Below are positions 1-10,757 of a stretch of 64,000 nt of DNA, one piece after another. A program made the position numbers and the translations under genes. Origin of the DNA: Bemisia tabaci. Its lineage: Eukaryota > Arthropoda > Insecta > Hemiptera > Aleyrodidae. Every line of letters starts with the position of its first letter. Position 1 is the stretch's first letter. The stretch covers positions 27,744,477-27,808,476 of the forward strand of contig NC_092801.1 in assembly GCF_918797505.1 (NCBI RefSeq), given 5' to 3'. The notes below the pieces were generated by a model. It worked only from the letters and a program-made list of their open reading frames with translations. It was not told the origin of the DNA and made no database searches.

Positions 1-429
1 TTTGACACCAAATATGCACCTGTCTGGATCATAGTGTTGGATTTTACCAATTTTTTTTTGGCTTGCATTCCAAGCCAATAAAAGTGTAAGAAATGATAGC
101 ACCCATCAATACAGTCGTAGCACGGCGATCATATGCAATATTTCACAAGCGGCGGCGATTCTAATAATTGGTGACTGTAACTTATATCCTCCATTTAAAG
201 CTGTAACTAAAAATCAATTGCAAACAAGACAGCTCACCTTAATATGGAGCTTCATCATGCATTTTAATGGGAGAAATGCTAATATTACCTCCTTTAAATC
301 ATTCCTCTGCCTTCGAGTCTCTAGGCTCTAAGGCAAAAGGCTGGGGTCCCAAAGGGGGCTAATAAATTGTTTTACAAGCAGTGCGTATTTTAAACCAAAG
401 CGAATTTTATTTCAAAGTTAGGAATAAGG

Positions 430-536
430 CAGAAAATGAAGAGATGCGATCTGCCGGAGGCTCGGTATCAGTGGCGGTTGGATGTCGCAGAGCGCACAGA
501 AGCGCGCTGTAAGAGCGACATGCTAGTTAGTTAGGA
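430..536 (+). mobile_element. LINE 3'-end fragment
   Basis: Reading from 437, KRCDLPEARYQWRLDVAERT matches the last codons of the LINE reverse transcriptase at 15189-15935 (ECQLPDNLWEDRALWRLGVA), and the fragment ends in a short TTAG repeat tail. It is severely 5'-truncated. Confidence 0.6.
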
Positions 537-696
537 TGAAATGTAAATTTGTTGGGAAATAACCTGCAAAGTTGATCGAAAATAATTCACCAGGAATTTG
601 AAACATTAGGATTTTTTAAATATTCGCGCAGACACTAACAAACTTCCTTTGCCCTGATTAAGTTATCGAATGCAAAAAAAGAAGTATTGATCTTAC

Positions 697-3061
697 CGCA
701 ATGAAACCTGGATCTCCAGGATTCAATATTCCTTTATTCATGTCAAACAGGACTTTACCAGCATCGAAGTAACGCCGTAGGTTCTCGAGAGATTCATCTG
801 CCACTCTCACGAACTCCAGGAATTCGCCCGTGACGTTGCTTTTGGGCGCTTCTGGGTACCAGATGCGCCCTTTCCAACCGTTCGACTCCCCCGATGTAAC
901 ATGTACTATACTACATGCCCTTTTGCCTTATGGGTAATGACGCCATTCTGGTACACCCGGGAAAAATTGGATTTTTTTCTGCATCTGGTATTCGTAAAAG
1001 TTTTCGTGAAATGTTTTGCTTTTAAGCATAACAATCTCGCACGGACGTTTTACCTGGTTAAAGTATTTTAGGGCCTCCTTATGCTTTAAATACTTATATC
1101 CGAGGCAGTACTTTCAGATCGATTTGAAAATATTACGAACAGTCACGTGATCTCTTCATTTTAGTGACGTATTACTGTGCTACTTTGTGATTGGTTCATT
1201 TTCTTGGCGCAGCATCGACACGTCAGCTGTTTGCGGCATTGAGCGGAAGGTTTAAGGTTATGTCATGGACCAAGAGAATGAATAAGGACCCCCAACTCCA
1301 GTTAGCGGAGACATTAGCGCTGCCTGCGTTCACGCCGTGAATATGGGTCCAGCCAGCGCCGATGTCACCGCCGGCCGGCCGGTCCCTCTCTTCCCCGCGA
1401 CCCGCGCTTCCCCTCCCCATTGCTGAACTCCTCTTCACGCGGCCCCGCGACCTGCGCGCCCTACCTCGCGGCGTCGCGACGCCGCTGTCCGCTAGATCGC
1501 GTTGACGCACCAGCTTTAGAGGTTCCGCCGCTCTTTCCCGTCGTCTGATTTACAGTGAATCCTTTATGTTTCCATTCACCACTGACTAAAATTCATCACA
1601 AAATGCTTGTGGAAAGTTTCAGGACTTCGCGGTCGATCTGAAGTTTTGAAGGGTTTTGCGGTAAAAGAATCCCACTTTAAATTCCAGCTTCGTCAGTCTT
1701 CGGGTACATAAGTTGGTAATAATATGCTTTGACAAAGAAGCGCCCTTCAACGCTTGGGCGTTGGAACTGCTTGTTTAGGTTTGCAGCCAGCCCTACCACC
1801 CTCTTTATAGCAGCTTTTCGGCTGGTTTCGACGGTCATAAGGCCGGCTAGTAATTCATCATAGCTTCGAATCGGTGTGGCTGTTGAAGTCGGCTGCAAGG
1901 AGTTAGGATGTCAATTAATTAAGCTCAAATAAGTGTAAATGCTATTATATACCCTGTTTGAATTTTCCGAACTGCACTGTGAAGCAACACGAAAGAATAA
2001 CGATTTAATTTTTTTTACTGCAAGACCTAAAATTATTGGTGCTGGGTCATTTGTCCTAAAATTGTCTTTCTTACCACAAGTTTTCCTGATACCTTTTACT
2101 GCTCGTTTTTTTGTCCCATTACAGTAAATTAGGTACTCTACAGTAAATCCCACGAGTGAGATTTTCTGCTGGTCGCTTTTTCTCTAAGGATATTTGTCCT
2201 AATTGTAATTGGAACTTTAACATGGGGAGTTTAGAGGAAAGAGTTTGCGACCTAACCTTCCACACGTACTTAGATCGGTTTCTAGGAGACACACCCTCCC
2301 ACTATTTTAAAGTATATTTTTTTGGATTTACTGATAGCTCAATTGAATTTAGGACAAATACCTTAAGGAAATAACTCAGTAAGATATACTCGTAGGACGC
2401 ACTGTAGCGAGAAAAAAAAGAATAGGAAAGAAGTGTTAGGAAAACTTGCGATGGGAAAATTCTATTTAGGAAACATAACATGCCACCGAAATTTTATTGA
2501 AGCTATGAATTCGATACATGTTCGGTGCACGGAAAAAAATAATTCACTATCGCACGTAAAAGTGTCCTTGTCATAAATAAGTAGATGAAAGTATTATTCA
2601 AAAATAGAATTTCACAATCACATCAGTGTTTTTTTCCTGTCAAGTATGATTTTATTATAACAAGGATTCCAATTATAAATGTAGAGAGCTTTTCTTTCAT
2701 TGCAGCAAAAGATGTTTATAAAAAGAAAATCATAATTGTGGCAATGTAATTTTTATATGAGTCTTCAGTTTGTAATTTTTCTTGCGAAAGTGATGTATTT
2801 TCTATGTGCGAACAAATAGATTCAAATAAGAACGAAAGAAAGAGGCTAAAAACAATTCTTGGTTTCAAATGCACTCACCAATTTCAAACTGTTTGAAATA
2901 TTGCTACTTATTTTTGGGCTATTAATCTATAAGATTATTTCTTTTCTCAACTCATTCATTCGCATGATTTTTTTCCCCAATCAAATCAAACCGTCCATAC
3001 TTACTGATGCCTCAAGAGATACAAGAATCAGCGCTACAGGGCACACTAACGTTAAAATCAT
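697..3061 (-). pseudogene. Tandem gene 6 (type B), exon 2 interrupted; exon 3 outside the window
   Basis: The signal exon 3005-3061 (MILTLVCPVALILVS...) and its promoter box look intact. Exon 2 begins normally after TTGCAG at 1892 (SYDELLAGLMTVETSR) but loses homology near 1746; read on, it ends in a stop at 1677. The missing C-terminal half (SNVTGEFLEFVRVADESLEN, then LRRYFDAGKVLFD) lies at 843-697 and ends at a good GTAAGA donor. The two halves are thus split by about 0.9 kb of foreign DNA (roughly 844-1745), with 9-bp inverted ends GGGCGCTTC and GAAGCGCCC. Dropping exactly that interval leaves one open frame, though about ten residues longer than in its relatives. No exon 3 is seen in 1-696, so it must lie beyond the window. 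Either a recent insertion broke the gene or the insert is spliced out; the former is likelier. Confidence 0.7.
844..1745. mobile_element. Insert splitting exon 2 of gene 6
   Basis: About 0.9 kb lies between two halves of one exon. It has short inverted ends (GGGCGCTTC and GAAGCGCCC) and a GC-rich stretch at about 1330-1500. No transposase or clear target duplication is visible, so its class is unknown and its exact ends are tentative. Confidence 0.45.
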
Positions 3062-3118
3062 ACTTTGGACGCACGTATAAATTCAAGGAACAATTCAAAT
3101 AAAACGTGTACTTGATTT

Positions 3119-3140
3119 GAGCTTATCAAATACGATCTGA
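3119..3140 (-). promoter_or_regulatory. Shared promoter box, gene 6
   Basis: Reads AGATCGTATTTGATAAGC, 60 bp before the ATG. The leader ACGTGCGT before the start is also kept although exon 2 is broken. Confidence 0.55.
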
Positions 3141-3411
3141 TATGATTCAATAGTCTTACACGACAAGCTGAGCAGTCACATAGGTTTGACACCATCATTT
3201 CAAAATTTACCATATTTTCATCAAAAACAAATGTTCCTCCATCCCCTTTTCTCCCCCGGATATTCTGAGACATCGCCTTTTAATCGAATAGGTGAATCTT
3301 ATGGCCTGAGACAGGAGCACTCTATCTTCGGTTGAAAACATAGGAATCATGCATAAACTAGTCTCTGTGAGATGCTTTACTCTACGTTTCAACCGTAAAT
3401 CGATCTTTACA

Positions 3412-5084
3412 TTACATACCTTCTTTAATAGGGTTTTCTTTATTTTTGGCCTTTTCCAACTCAACTTTTAATTGTTCTTCAAGAGGAGTCACCACCTGTT
3501 CACTTTGTTTGATGATGTCCATCACAGGTCGCAGCACGCTCAACATGTCCTGTGGAAGACATCCCTCACCAGACTGTAAATTTTCTTTTATTTTTGCCAG
3601 CCTACGCATTTGCCCTTTCAAGTAATTTTCCTCTCTCAGGAGATAAGTTTTCTAAAACAAAGATATATTTTATGAAATCTTGGCGTTAATAAGTAGTGAG
3701 GTATGCAAGAACACGTTTCCACCAAAAAAAATCCTTTCTTGGATTTTTTTCTTCGGCATTGCGTAAATGTAAGAGAATTCGCAGTTTAATGGAGGTATGG
3801 AAGTATTTAAATAGTCAAAACTAAAAGAAGAAAATTAAAATCTTAGTTAAAATCGTTTAGACTCTCAAGTAAATATTTAAAGACGGGGCCTCTGGTCTAA
3901 GTTTTAAAATTTCAGTCTTGAAATTTCAAAAATGTCCGATTTACATTATTTTCTCTTATTTTTTACCTGTCCCTTACAGACACGCTGCTAATGTCGATAA
4001 GTGAGAAGTAAGTTCCATGCAACGTATGATTTATACTTGTTTGTGCCAAACTTTAGTCTCAGAAGACACACATGAATCTAGCCTTGCAACTTACAAAATA
4101 TCTTACAGTAACACGATGGATGAGCCAATGAGCACATTTCATATAGATTAGAAAATGTTAAAATCGCCTCTCTCTCTCTCTCTCCCGCTCTCCCCCCTCC
4201 CCCCCTCTCGCTCCCTCTCTTTCTCTCTATGATTGGTTAATCGGTCAATCCATCTATTTGAGGGTGCCTTGATAAAACTAAGTCATCAGCACCTTGAAAA
4301 AATGGTATTGATTCTGGCTATAATAAACTATGCAAGTTCTAACGATATCACCTAAGATAGTTTTGATTAATTTAAAGCAAAAAAGATGAGAGTTCTTCTT
4401 ACCAAATTTACATCTTCCTCCAGGAGGTTCGATTCTCCCTTTTCGAAGTCCAGCTTTACCTTACCAGCGTCAAAATAGTGTCGTATGTTTTCGAGTACAG
4501 TGTTTGCGTGCCCTATAGCCTCCAAAAAATTCAGCGCCCCGCTGCTTTTCTGGTTCGTGGCCACCTTTTTTGCCTTATTTATGGCATCTGTTCGCATAAT
4601 TTCCAAGGCTATGAAAGAATCTAGTATTTTGTCAAAGCTTAGACTTGACGGTACTGCGGTAGGCTGCAAGAAGATAAAATATAATTTTTTTAAGTTCGAA
4701 TAAGTATAAATGTTACAATATCCGCATGTTTTTAAATTGTATTATTCTTACCTTTTACAATGGTAGATTTGTGTTTACTTAAACCTGAAAATATAATGGT
4801 GATGGCGCATACCTTATCCTGATCTGTTTTTATTAGAAAAGAGGAAAAATAAAAAAGAAAGAGTGTAAAAAATTGATTTAACCACATCCTTGATTTTCAA
4901 TCGTCAATTTAAACCTTTTAAGCTCTGCTGCTTCATTTTAGACCCTTAGTTTAATGCTCTCTTTATTAGTTTTTATTTTGAACTTCATTCCTTCCCATGA
5001 ATCCATACCGTGATCTACACTTACCGAGGCCTCAAGGAAAGATGCAAGAATCAGTACAACAGATGACACTGGTGTTAAAATCAT
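3412..5084 (-). CDS. Tandem secreted-protein gene 5 (type A), three exons
   Basis: Coding exons are 5025-5084 (20-residue signal peptide MILTPVSSVVLILASFLEAS), 4403-4663 (87 residues) and 3412-3651 (79 residues plus stop), all phase 0 with GTAAGT and GTAAGA donors. The product is 186 residues. Exon 2 has SFDKILDSFIALEIMRTDAI and HANTVLENIRHYFDAGKV; exon 3 begins KTYLLREENYLKGQ and has LPQDMLSVLRPVMDIIKQSE, then an acidic-basic tail ending KEGM. One cysteine is present in exon 3. As in gene 3, the stop codon overlaps a perfect GTATGT donor-like sequence. Gene 6 starts 351 bp downstream, nearly the same spacing as between genes 1 and 2. Confidence 0.85.
4166..4231 (+). repeat. Pyrimidine (CT)n microsatellite
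   Basis: CT-rich simple repeat within intron 2 of gene 5 (between exons at 4403 and 3651). Confidence 0.9.
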
Positions 5085-5141
5085 ACTTTTAGCGTATGTA
5101 TAAAAGTGGGGGAAAAAATCAACTAAACTGCAGTATAGGTT

Positions 5142-5160
5142 AATCTTATCAAAAACAATC
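5142..5160 (-). promoter_or_regulatory. Shared promoter box, gene 5
   Basis: Reads GATTGTTTTTGATAAG, 60 bp before the ATG. As in gene 3, a further matching block (gacagtca then tgacaaacc on the plus strand) extends upstream, so type-A promoters share more than the core. Confidence 0.5.
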
Positions 5161-6326
5161 CGTACGCGCGGACAGTCATGGATGACAAACCGACTGGGAG
5201 CATTACCTAACTTAAAATTGCCGCTGAGAATTATTCACTCCATTTTTACTAGTTCATTTAGACCACTTTACCAGGATGAAAGTCATGTAAGTATCACATC
5301 AGCGATGATCAATAAATCGTATGGGTGGGGTCTAGATTCCTTTGATCGCATTCCGAGAATCGTGATACATTTTTGTAACTACTTGCGGCATCATTTCTAC
5401 TGGATAAGAAAAGAAAAGAAAATTGATGTCGCACAAAAACGGTTGGCTGATATTTAATACAAACAATTACCAGTGCTAGACGCAAATTAGGGCTGGTGAT
5501 TTGTTGCAGTTGATGCACCATTCGCTTACGTAGCACAGTGCAAGAAAAGTATTGAAATAAAGTTGCGATTTAATTATATAAATGAAACTGTATTTTTTTA
5601 TAGCCATTGAAATTGCAATACTTTTACAAAATTTGGTCAGTAATCGTTAATTTTAAACAAACGATAAGATGAGTTTAATTGATCAGAAAAGTAGGCAACC
5701 AGCAATTCAAAAACAAATCGCTACTTATGACATGGTTGATTTGGAATAGATCTCAATTGCAGGTGCCCCTTCAACCAGTAGGTATGCAACATATACATCA
5801 CTGCGATGTGTTGTATGCAAGTTTTTTTTTGGGGGGGGGGGATGTGTAATAAAAGACAAAGATGCTTAGAGTACTTTTTTACGTAGCGTTATAAAAATTG
5901 TGCAAAATTTACAAAATTCACGTGAAATTCAACCCTCTGATCTGAAAAAAGATGCTCGTAAAATACTGCAAAAGATAAAACTTTTAAAGACAATTTGAGT
6001 CAGGTAGGTTTTTTCCTCACTTCGTGCATTCATTTTGTCCCTCTTCATTTTTTTGTAACAAAACGCTGCAACTCCTGGCAAGACTATTACGTAGTCTTGA
6101 ATATTACTCGAAATTCTTAAATATGGGTCATTCTTTGTTGCTATGTTGGAAGCTTCCTGCTCGAACCTCCCTGGAACTGAATATAAACTATTCGTGACCG
6201 ACCGTATGGTCAAAGGATTGGTTGTCACTCTTTTTTTTTAAAATCTTTACGATAGGACACGGAAAGCTTCGATTATAGTCGATATCTATTCTTCAAGTCA
6301 TGATCTAAAATTCGTATATTGCAGTC
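5161..6326. other. Interval between gene 4 (B) and gene 5 (A)
   Basis: No coding exon found. The block at about 5755-5820 recurs in the other B-to-A intervals (13070-13140 and 20940-21020), so it belongs to the duplicated unit. A T-then-G homopolymer run sits at 5822-5840. Confidence 0.55.
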
Positions 6327-8368
6327 TTATGTGGATATTGGTTTGGACTTCTCCAATTCCTCTTGGGATTTTTTTGCAAGTAGAATTAATGCAAGTTCAC
6401 TTTGTTTGATAAACTTGATAACTGCCCCCAGAACCCTATACATGTCTTTAGGCAGATTAGGCACTTGAGACTCTATTGTTTTGTAAGTTGCGGATAACTT
6501 AGTCAGTTGATCATTCAAATATGTCTCCTTCCGCAACAGCTCAGTTTTCTGTAACAGAGTTGAAATTTCAAACTTAATTTAATGAGGCACTGAGGTATTA
6601 ACGGAAAAATTTTCGAAAATAAGTTAGTGTTCTTGCGTTCAGAACTATTTTCTGCATTCCTAATTTAAATGTCGGTGCAATTGTTGGATCATTGTTTCCT
6701 TTCATCTGCTGCTCACCTGTATTAAAATGTCTGTTAATGAAAACAAATTAGGTTGCTATATACGAGTCAGTGACGCGCCTTTTCAACACATTGTGTCGGA
6801 GTTCACTATTTGGTTTCGTTTCCTTTCTTTTTTTTGCTGAGTACAAGCAATTAAAGCTGTGCTAGTTCCAATGAACTAATCCAAACGTGATATCTTCAAC
6901 CTTTGTCTCGCCAATTTGATTCTTTTAAACCAAAGTGTAGATAAAATTTTGTAATAAGAGCTTACCTATGGAGGGAAACAAATAATCAGTGTAAAAGCAA
7001 AGAAGAGAAGGAAGGCGTGGAGGAGTAAATGGTGCAAGACAGAGAAATAAACTAAAGAAAAAGGACACGCGCAGAAAAATACGCCAAGGGACAAAAAAGG
7101 GAGGAAAGAAGAAGGAAAAGTAAAGGTAGAAGAATTGAAAGAGGAAGATCAATAAGAAGAAGTATAAATTCTTCATGTTTCTCTTCTTCCTCTTCTGCTC
7201 CTAATTCTACTTCTTCTCTTTCTACATTCTTTTCTTCTTCTTCTTCTCTTGGCGCTTATTCTCTTATTCCTCCTAATGTCTTTCTTTGTATCTCCTTTCT
7301 TCTGTCTTCCGATTTCTAATGCGCTCTCATCCATCGTAGGCTAGGAATACTGCGAACTTAATGGGTCTGCAAACTAGGGATAGAGTAAAGAATATGTAGT
7401 CTTACTCTCACCGCATGTAAATCTGTTTCATTGAGTTTCGATTTTCCTTTATTCTTATCGAACATGACTTTACCAGCATCAAAGTAGCGTCGTATATTCT
7501 CGAGCACTTCATCTGCCTCTCGCACAACCTTCAGAAAGTTGAGTGTTGCGTTGCTTTCAGCCCCTGTAGCCACCTCTTCAGCTATCTTAATGGCGGTCTT
7601 TCGGTTGTTTTCTATGACCATGAATTCATCCAATAATTCATCAAAGCTTTTGCTCGGCGTCGTGAAAGTTGGCTGCAAGAAGTTGGATTCTAGTTTATTG
7701 ACTCAATTAAGTACGAAAGTAACATTATTTGCATTTTTCATTTCCTATGTTAGACGAGAGAACATAACATCGCTTTAAGGTCAGGAAACTGAATTGCACG
7801 ATTTTATTTTTGCCCAGCATGTTGCTGATTTTGGCGAGTGTCAGTGGTAAATGCAGGGAAACTTTCAGTCAGAAACACTGAACTACTTCCAAGCATAAAT
7901 GAAATTTGCAAACAAAAATTCAACGACGTTAAAATACATAGTTAAGTTCTTTTTCCCCAAAAGATGACGATGTGCTCCAGTGAAAATCTAAGTTTTGTAG
8001 TGTCCACGTGTCCACGTTCAGTGCTACACAACCTCCCCCCCCCCCCCCTCCCCCGAAAAAAATGCAAGTGTTGTTTTTATCACACAATTTTAAACTATTT
8101 TGTAGGCCAAATGTGCTTGACCGCACTTCGAGCCATATCATTCAAAAAAATGAAAAAAGAGCACTGAACATAACCTAATACTTGGTACTCAGGTGCCAAC
8201 TTTTAACTCATGTAATTGTTGCTGCTGAGATGTTTACCAATGACTGAGTAAATTTTAGTGATTTTTGTACCTTAATCTTATATTCCATCTATCGCAAACT
8301 TTTACACTTACCGAGGCCTCAATTGATGCAAAGATCAACACTTTAGAGCATAATAAAGTTAAAATCAT
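6327..8368 (-). CDS. Tandem secreted-protein gene 4 (type B), three exons
   Basis: Coding exons are 8312-8368 (19-residue signal peptide MILTLLCS...SIEAS), 7412-7672 (87 residues) and 6327-6548 (73 residues plus stop). Junctions are phase 0 with donors GTAAGT and GTGAGA and acceptors TTGCAG and TTACAG. The product is 179 residues. Exon 2 has SFDELLDEFMVIENNRKTAI, VVREADEVLENIRRYFDAGK and an N-A-T sequon; exon 3 has LRKETYLNDQLTKL and KDMYRVLGAVIKFIKQSE and ends KPIST. The mature chain has no cysteine; the only one lies in the signal peptide. Intron 2 holds a striking purine-rich then pyrimidine-rich block. It is the type-B partner of gene 3. Confidence 0.83.
6962..7312. repeat. Purine-rich then pyrimidine-rich block in gene 4 intron 2
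   Basis: The plus strand is almost all A/G from about 6962 to 7170, then switches to C/T with CTTCTT repeats to about 7312. The halves are loosely complementary. Confidence 0.75.
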
Positions 8369-8423
8369 AATTTTAACGCACGTAAAAATATGAAGAACAG
8401 TGAAAATGAAACTTGCACTTTTT

Positions 8424-8443
8424 GAGCTTATCAAATACGATCT
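8424..8443 (-). promoter_or_regulatory. Shared promoter box, gene 4
   Basis: Reads AGATCGTATTTGATAAGC, 58 bp before the ATG; identical over this core to the gene 6 copy. Confidence 0.55.
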
Positions 8444-8525
8444 AATACGCTTACATAGTCTCGGACGACAAGCTGAGCAGTCAAAGGTTCGACACCGTCA
8501 TTTCAACATTTAGCGTATTTTTATC

Positions 8526-8551
8526 AAAAAAAAAAAAAAAAAAAAAAAAAA
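8526..8551. repeat. Poly(A) run upstream of gene 4
   Basis: Uninterrupted A tract. Sequence on both sides (aggacaaggc near 8570 and ccttgtcctcc near 8784) forms a loose inverted repeat, suggesting a small insert at about 8530-8810. Confidence 0.6.
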
Positions 8552-8999
8552 ATGAAGGGCTTGGAGGACAAGGCACATAAGTACAGATTTTAAAGAAATT
8601 GATTTATCAAAGATTTCAAATAAAACTAATCTTGATGCATTCTCTGCGAAAAATTCGCTCCCAAATTCTAGTTTTTAAGCATCAAAAAGTCAGTTTTAAC
8701 TTTCTTTCCGCCAAAGGTATCCAAGTAATTTCGAAACTTCAAATACATATTTTTCAAAATAGCAAAAAATGCACTCGTGAGCCTTGTCCTCCAAGCCCCT
8801 CAAATGTTCTTTCATCCCTTTTTCTCATTTGAATCTTCTGAAACATCGTTTTTTAACCATATGGGTGAATTTTATGGAGTGAGAGAGGGGCAATATTCGA
8901 AAATAATAACCATACATGAACGAGTCTCAGCGAGATGCTAAACACCAAACTACTGAAACTCTATGCCTCCCGTAATTTAAATATCTAAATTTTTGTATA

Positions 9000-9458
9000 C
9001 AGGGTGTCTCACGAAAAAGGAGCCACCTTGAATATCTGGCGAACGGGTTGGAATTTCGAAAAACGGTAAAAGACGTGTTCGTTTATATCGAGGGGGACAC
9101 CTTTTGGCGTATTTGACATTTTCTCAAACCGCGGGGGGGGGGGGGGGCGGGGCGGGGGGTGCCCCCCCCGTAAATCGAAATTTTCAAATGGCACCCCTAC
9201 TTTTTTATTTCAGAAATCAATTCTACGCAAAAAAACAAGCCACCCTATCCAAACCGGATGTAAATCGGACAATTTTTCAGCGATTGGCAGAGGTTCAAAC
9301 ATTTTTTTCATGCTCTTTTCAAAAATTCCCTACGCTCAATGGAATTGCCGTATCAAACCAAACTCTCCGCCAAAAAAATTCTTAAACATTGCACTTTCAA
9401 TTAAAAATAAGAAAAAGAAAGGATACACCCCCAAAAAACCAAAAAAAAACCCCCCCCC

Positions 9459-9513
<55 letters not shown>

Positions 9514-10141
9514 TACTTGAAAACTTGAGCACGCGGAGCCCTTTTTTGCGATATTGAAATGCGTTTGACCGAACATATCCGAGGGGCGCTCATCGGGAGG
9601 GAGTGGTAAGTGTTTGACACGAATTATTATTTTTGTTTCTGAAGCATAAGGAACCATGTCCGTGAAGAAACAGCTAAGTAGAAATACAAATGAATTACCT
9701 TTTTTTAAGTGAGTTTCAATGATTTGAGCTGGACCTTGATACTTCTGAGGACGCTACTTTTCTGCGGTGCGTGGCAATTTTCCGAAGTTCATTTTGGATG
9801 ACCCACGAAGAATGAACGGAGAGTTTACCCTCCTCCTTTGTTGAAAATGAAAGCTTCCACTTACAACTTCTGATTAGTTTACTAATCTCATATCATTGAA
9901 AATCTGGATCAATTGAAATCATCATACTCAAATCATTGAAACTCACTTAAAAAAAGGTAATTCATTTGTATTTCTACTTAGCTGTTTCTTCACGGACATG
10001 GTTTCTTATGCTTCAGAAACAAAAATAATAATTCGTGTCAAACACTTACCACTCCCTCCCGATGAGCGCCCCTCGGATATGTTCGGTCAAACGCATTTCA
10101 ATATCGCAAAAAAGGGCTCCGCGTGCTCAAGTTTTCAAGTA

Positions 10142-10189
<48 letters not shown>

Positions 10190-10640
10190 GGGGGGTTTTT
10201 TTTTGGTTTTTTGGGGGTGTATCCTTTCTTTTTCTTATTTTTAATTGAAAGTGCAATGTTTAAGAATTTTTTTGGCGGAGAGTTTGGTTTGATACGGCAA
10301 TTCCATTGAGCGTAGGGAATTTTTGAAAAGAGCATGAAAAAAATGTTTGAACCTCTGCCAATCGCTGAAAAATTGTCCGATTTACATCCGGTTTGGATAG
10401 GGTGGCTTGTTTTTTTGCGTAGAATTGATTTCTGAAATAAAAAAGTAGGGGTGCCATTTGAAAATTTCGATTTACGGGGGGGGCACCCCCCGCCCCGCGC
10501 CCCCCCCGCGGTTTGAGAAAATGTCAAATACGCCAAAAGGTGTCCCCCTCGATATAAACGAACACGTCTTTTACCGTTTTTCGAAATTCCAACCCGTTCG
10601 CCAGATATTCAAGGTGGCTCCTTTTTCGTGAGACACCCTG
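9000..10640. mobile_element. 1.64-kb palindromic (foldback) element
   Basis: Two near-identical arms (9000-9728 and 9927-10640) lie in inverted order around a 198-bp spacer. The ends read CAGGGTGTCTCACG and its complement and are flanked by TATA on both sides (TA or TATA target duplication). The arms contain a long A/T homopolymer next to a C/G run. No transposase is present, so it is non-autonomous. A dispersed repeat kept intact at 16872-17003 and 21945-22083 shows the unfilled site. Confidence 0.85.
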
Positions 10641-10757
10641 TATACACCCATCTCCCAAATTCTTTGTAAAGACGTTAATAGCCTGGGGTGCTGAATGTCA
10701 ATGAATAAAATAACTAACTAATTAACTGTATGTCTAAGCCGTGAATTGAAATTTAAA

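Noticed and set aside
1223..1510. 95-codon Arg/Gly-rich minus-strand frame
   Set aside because: It arises from a GC-rich stretch of the insert in gene 6 and shows no domain.
9310..10536. Open frames rich in lysine, phenylalanine or proline around 9.1-10.5 kb
   Set aside because: They are translations of poly(A)/poly(T) and C/G runs in the two arms of the palindromic element; the arms give the same peptides twice.
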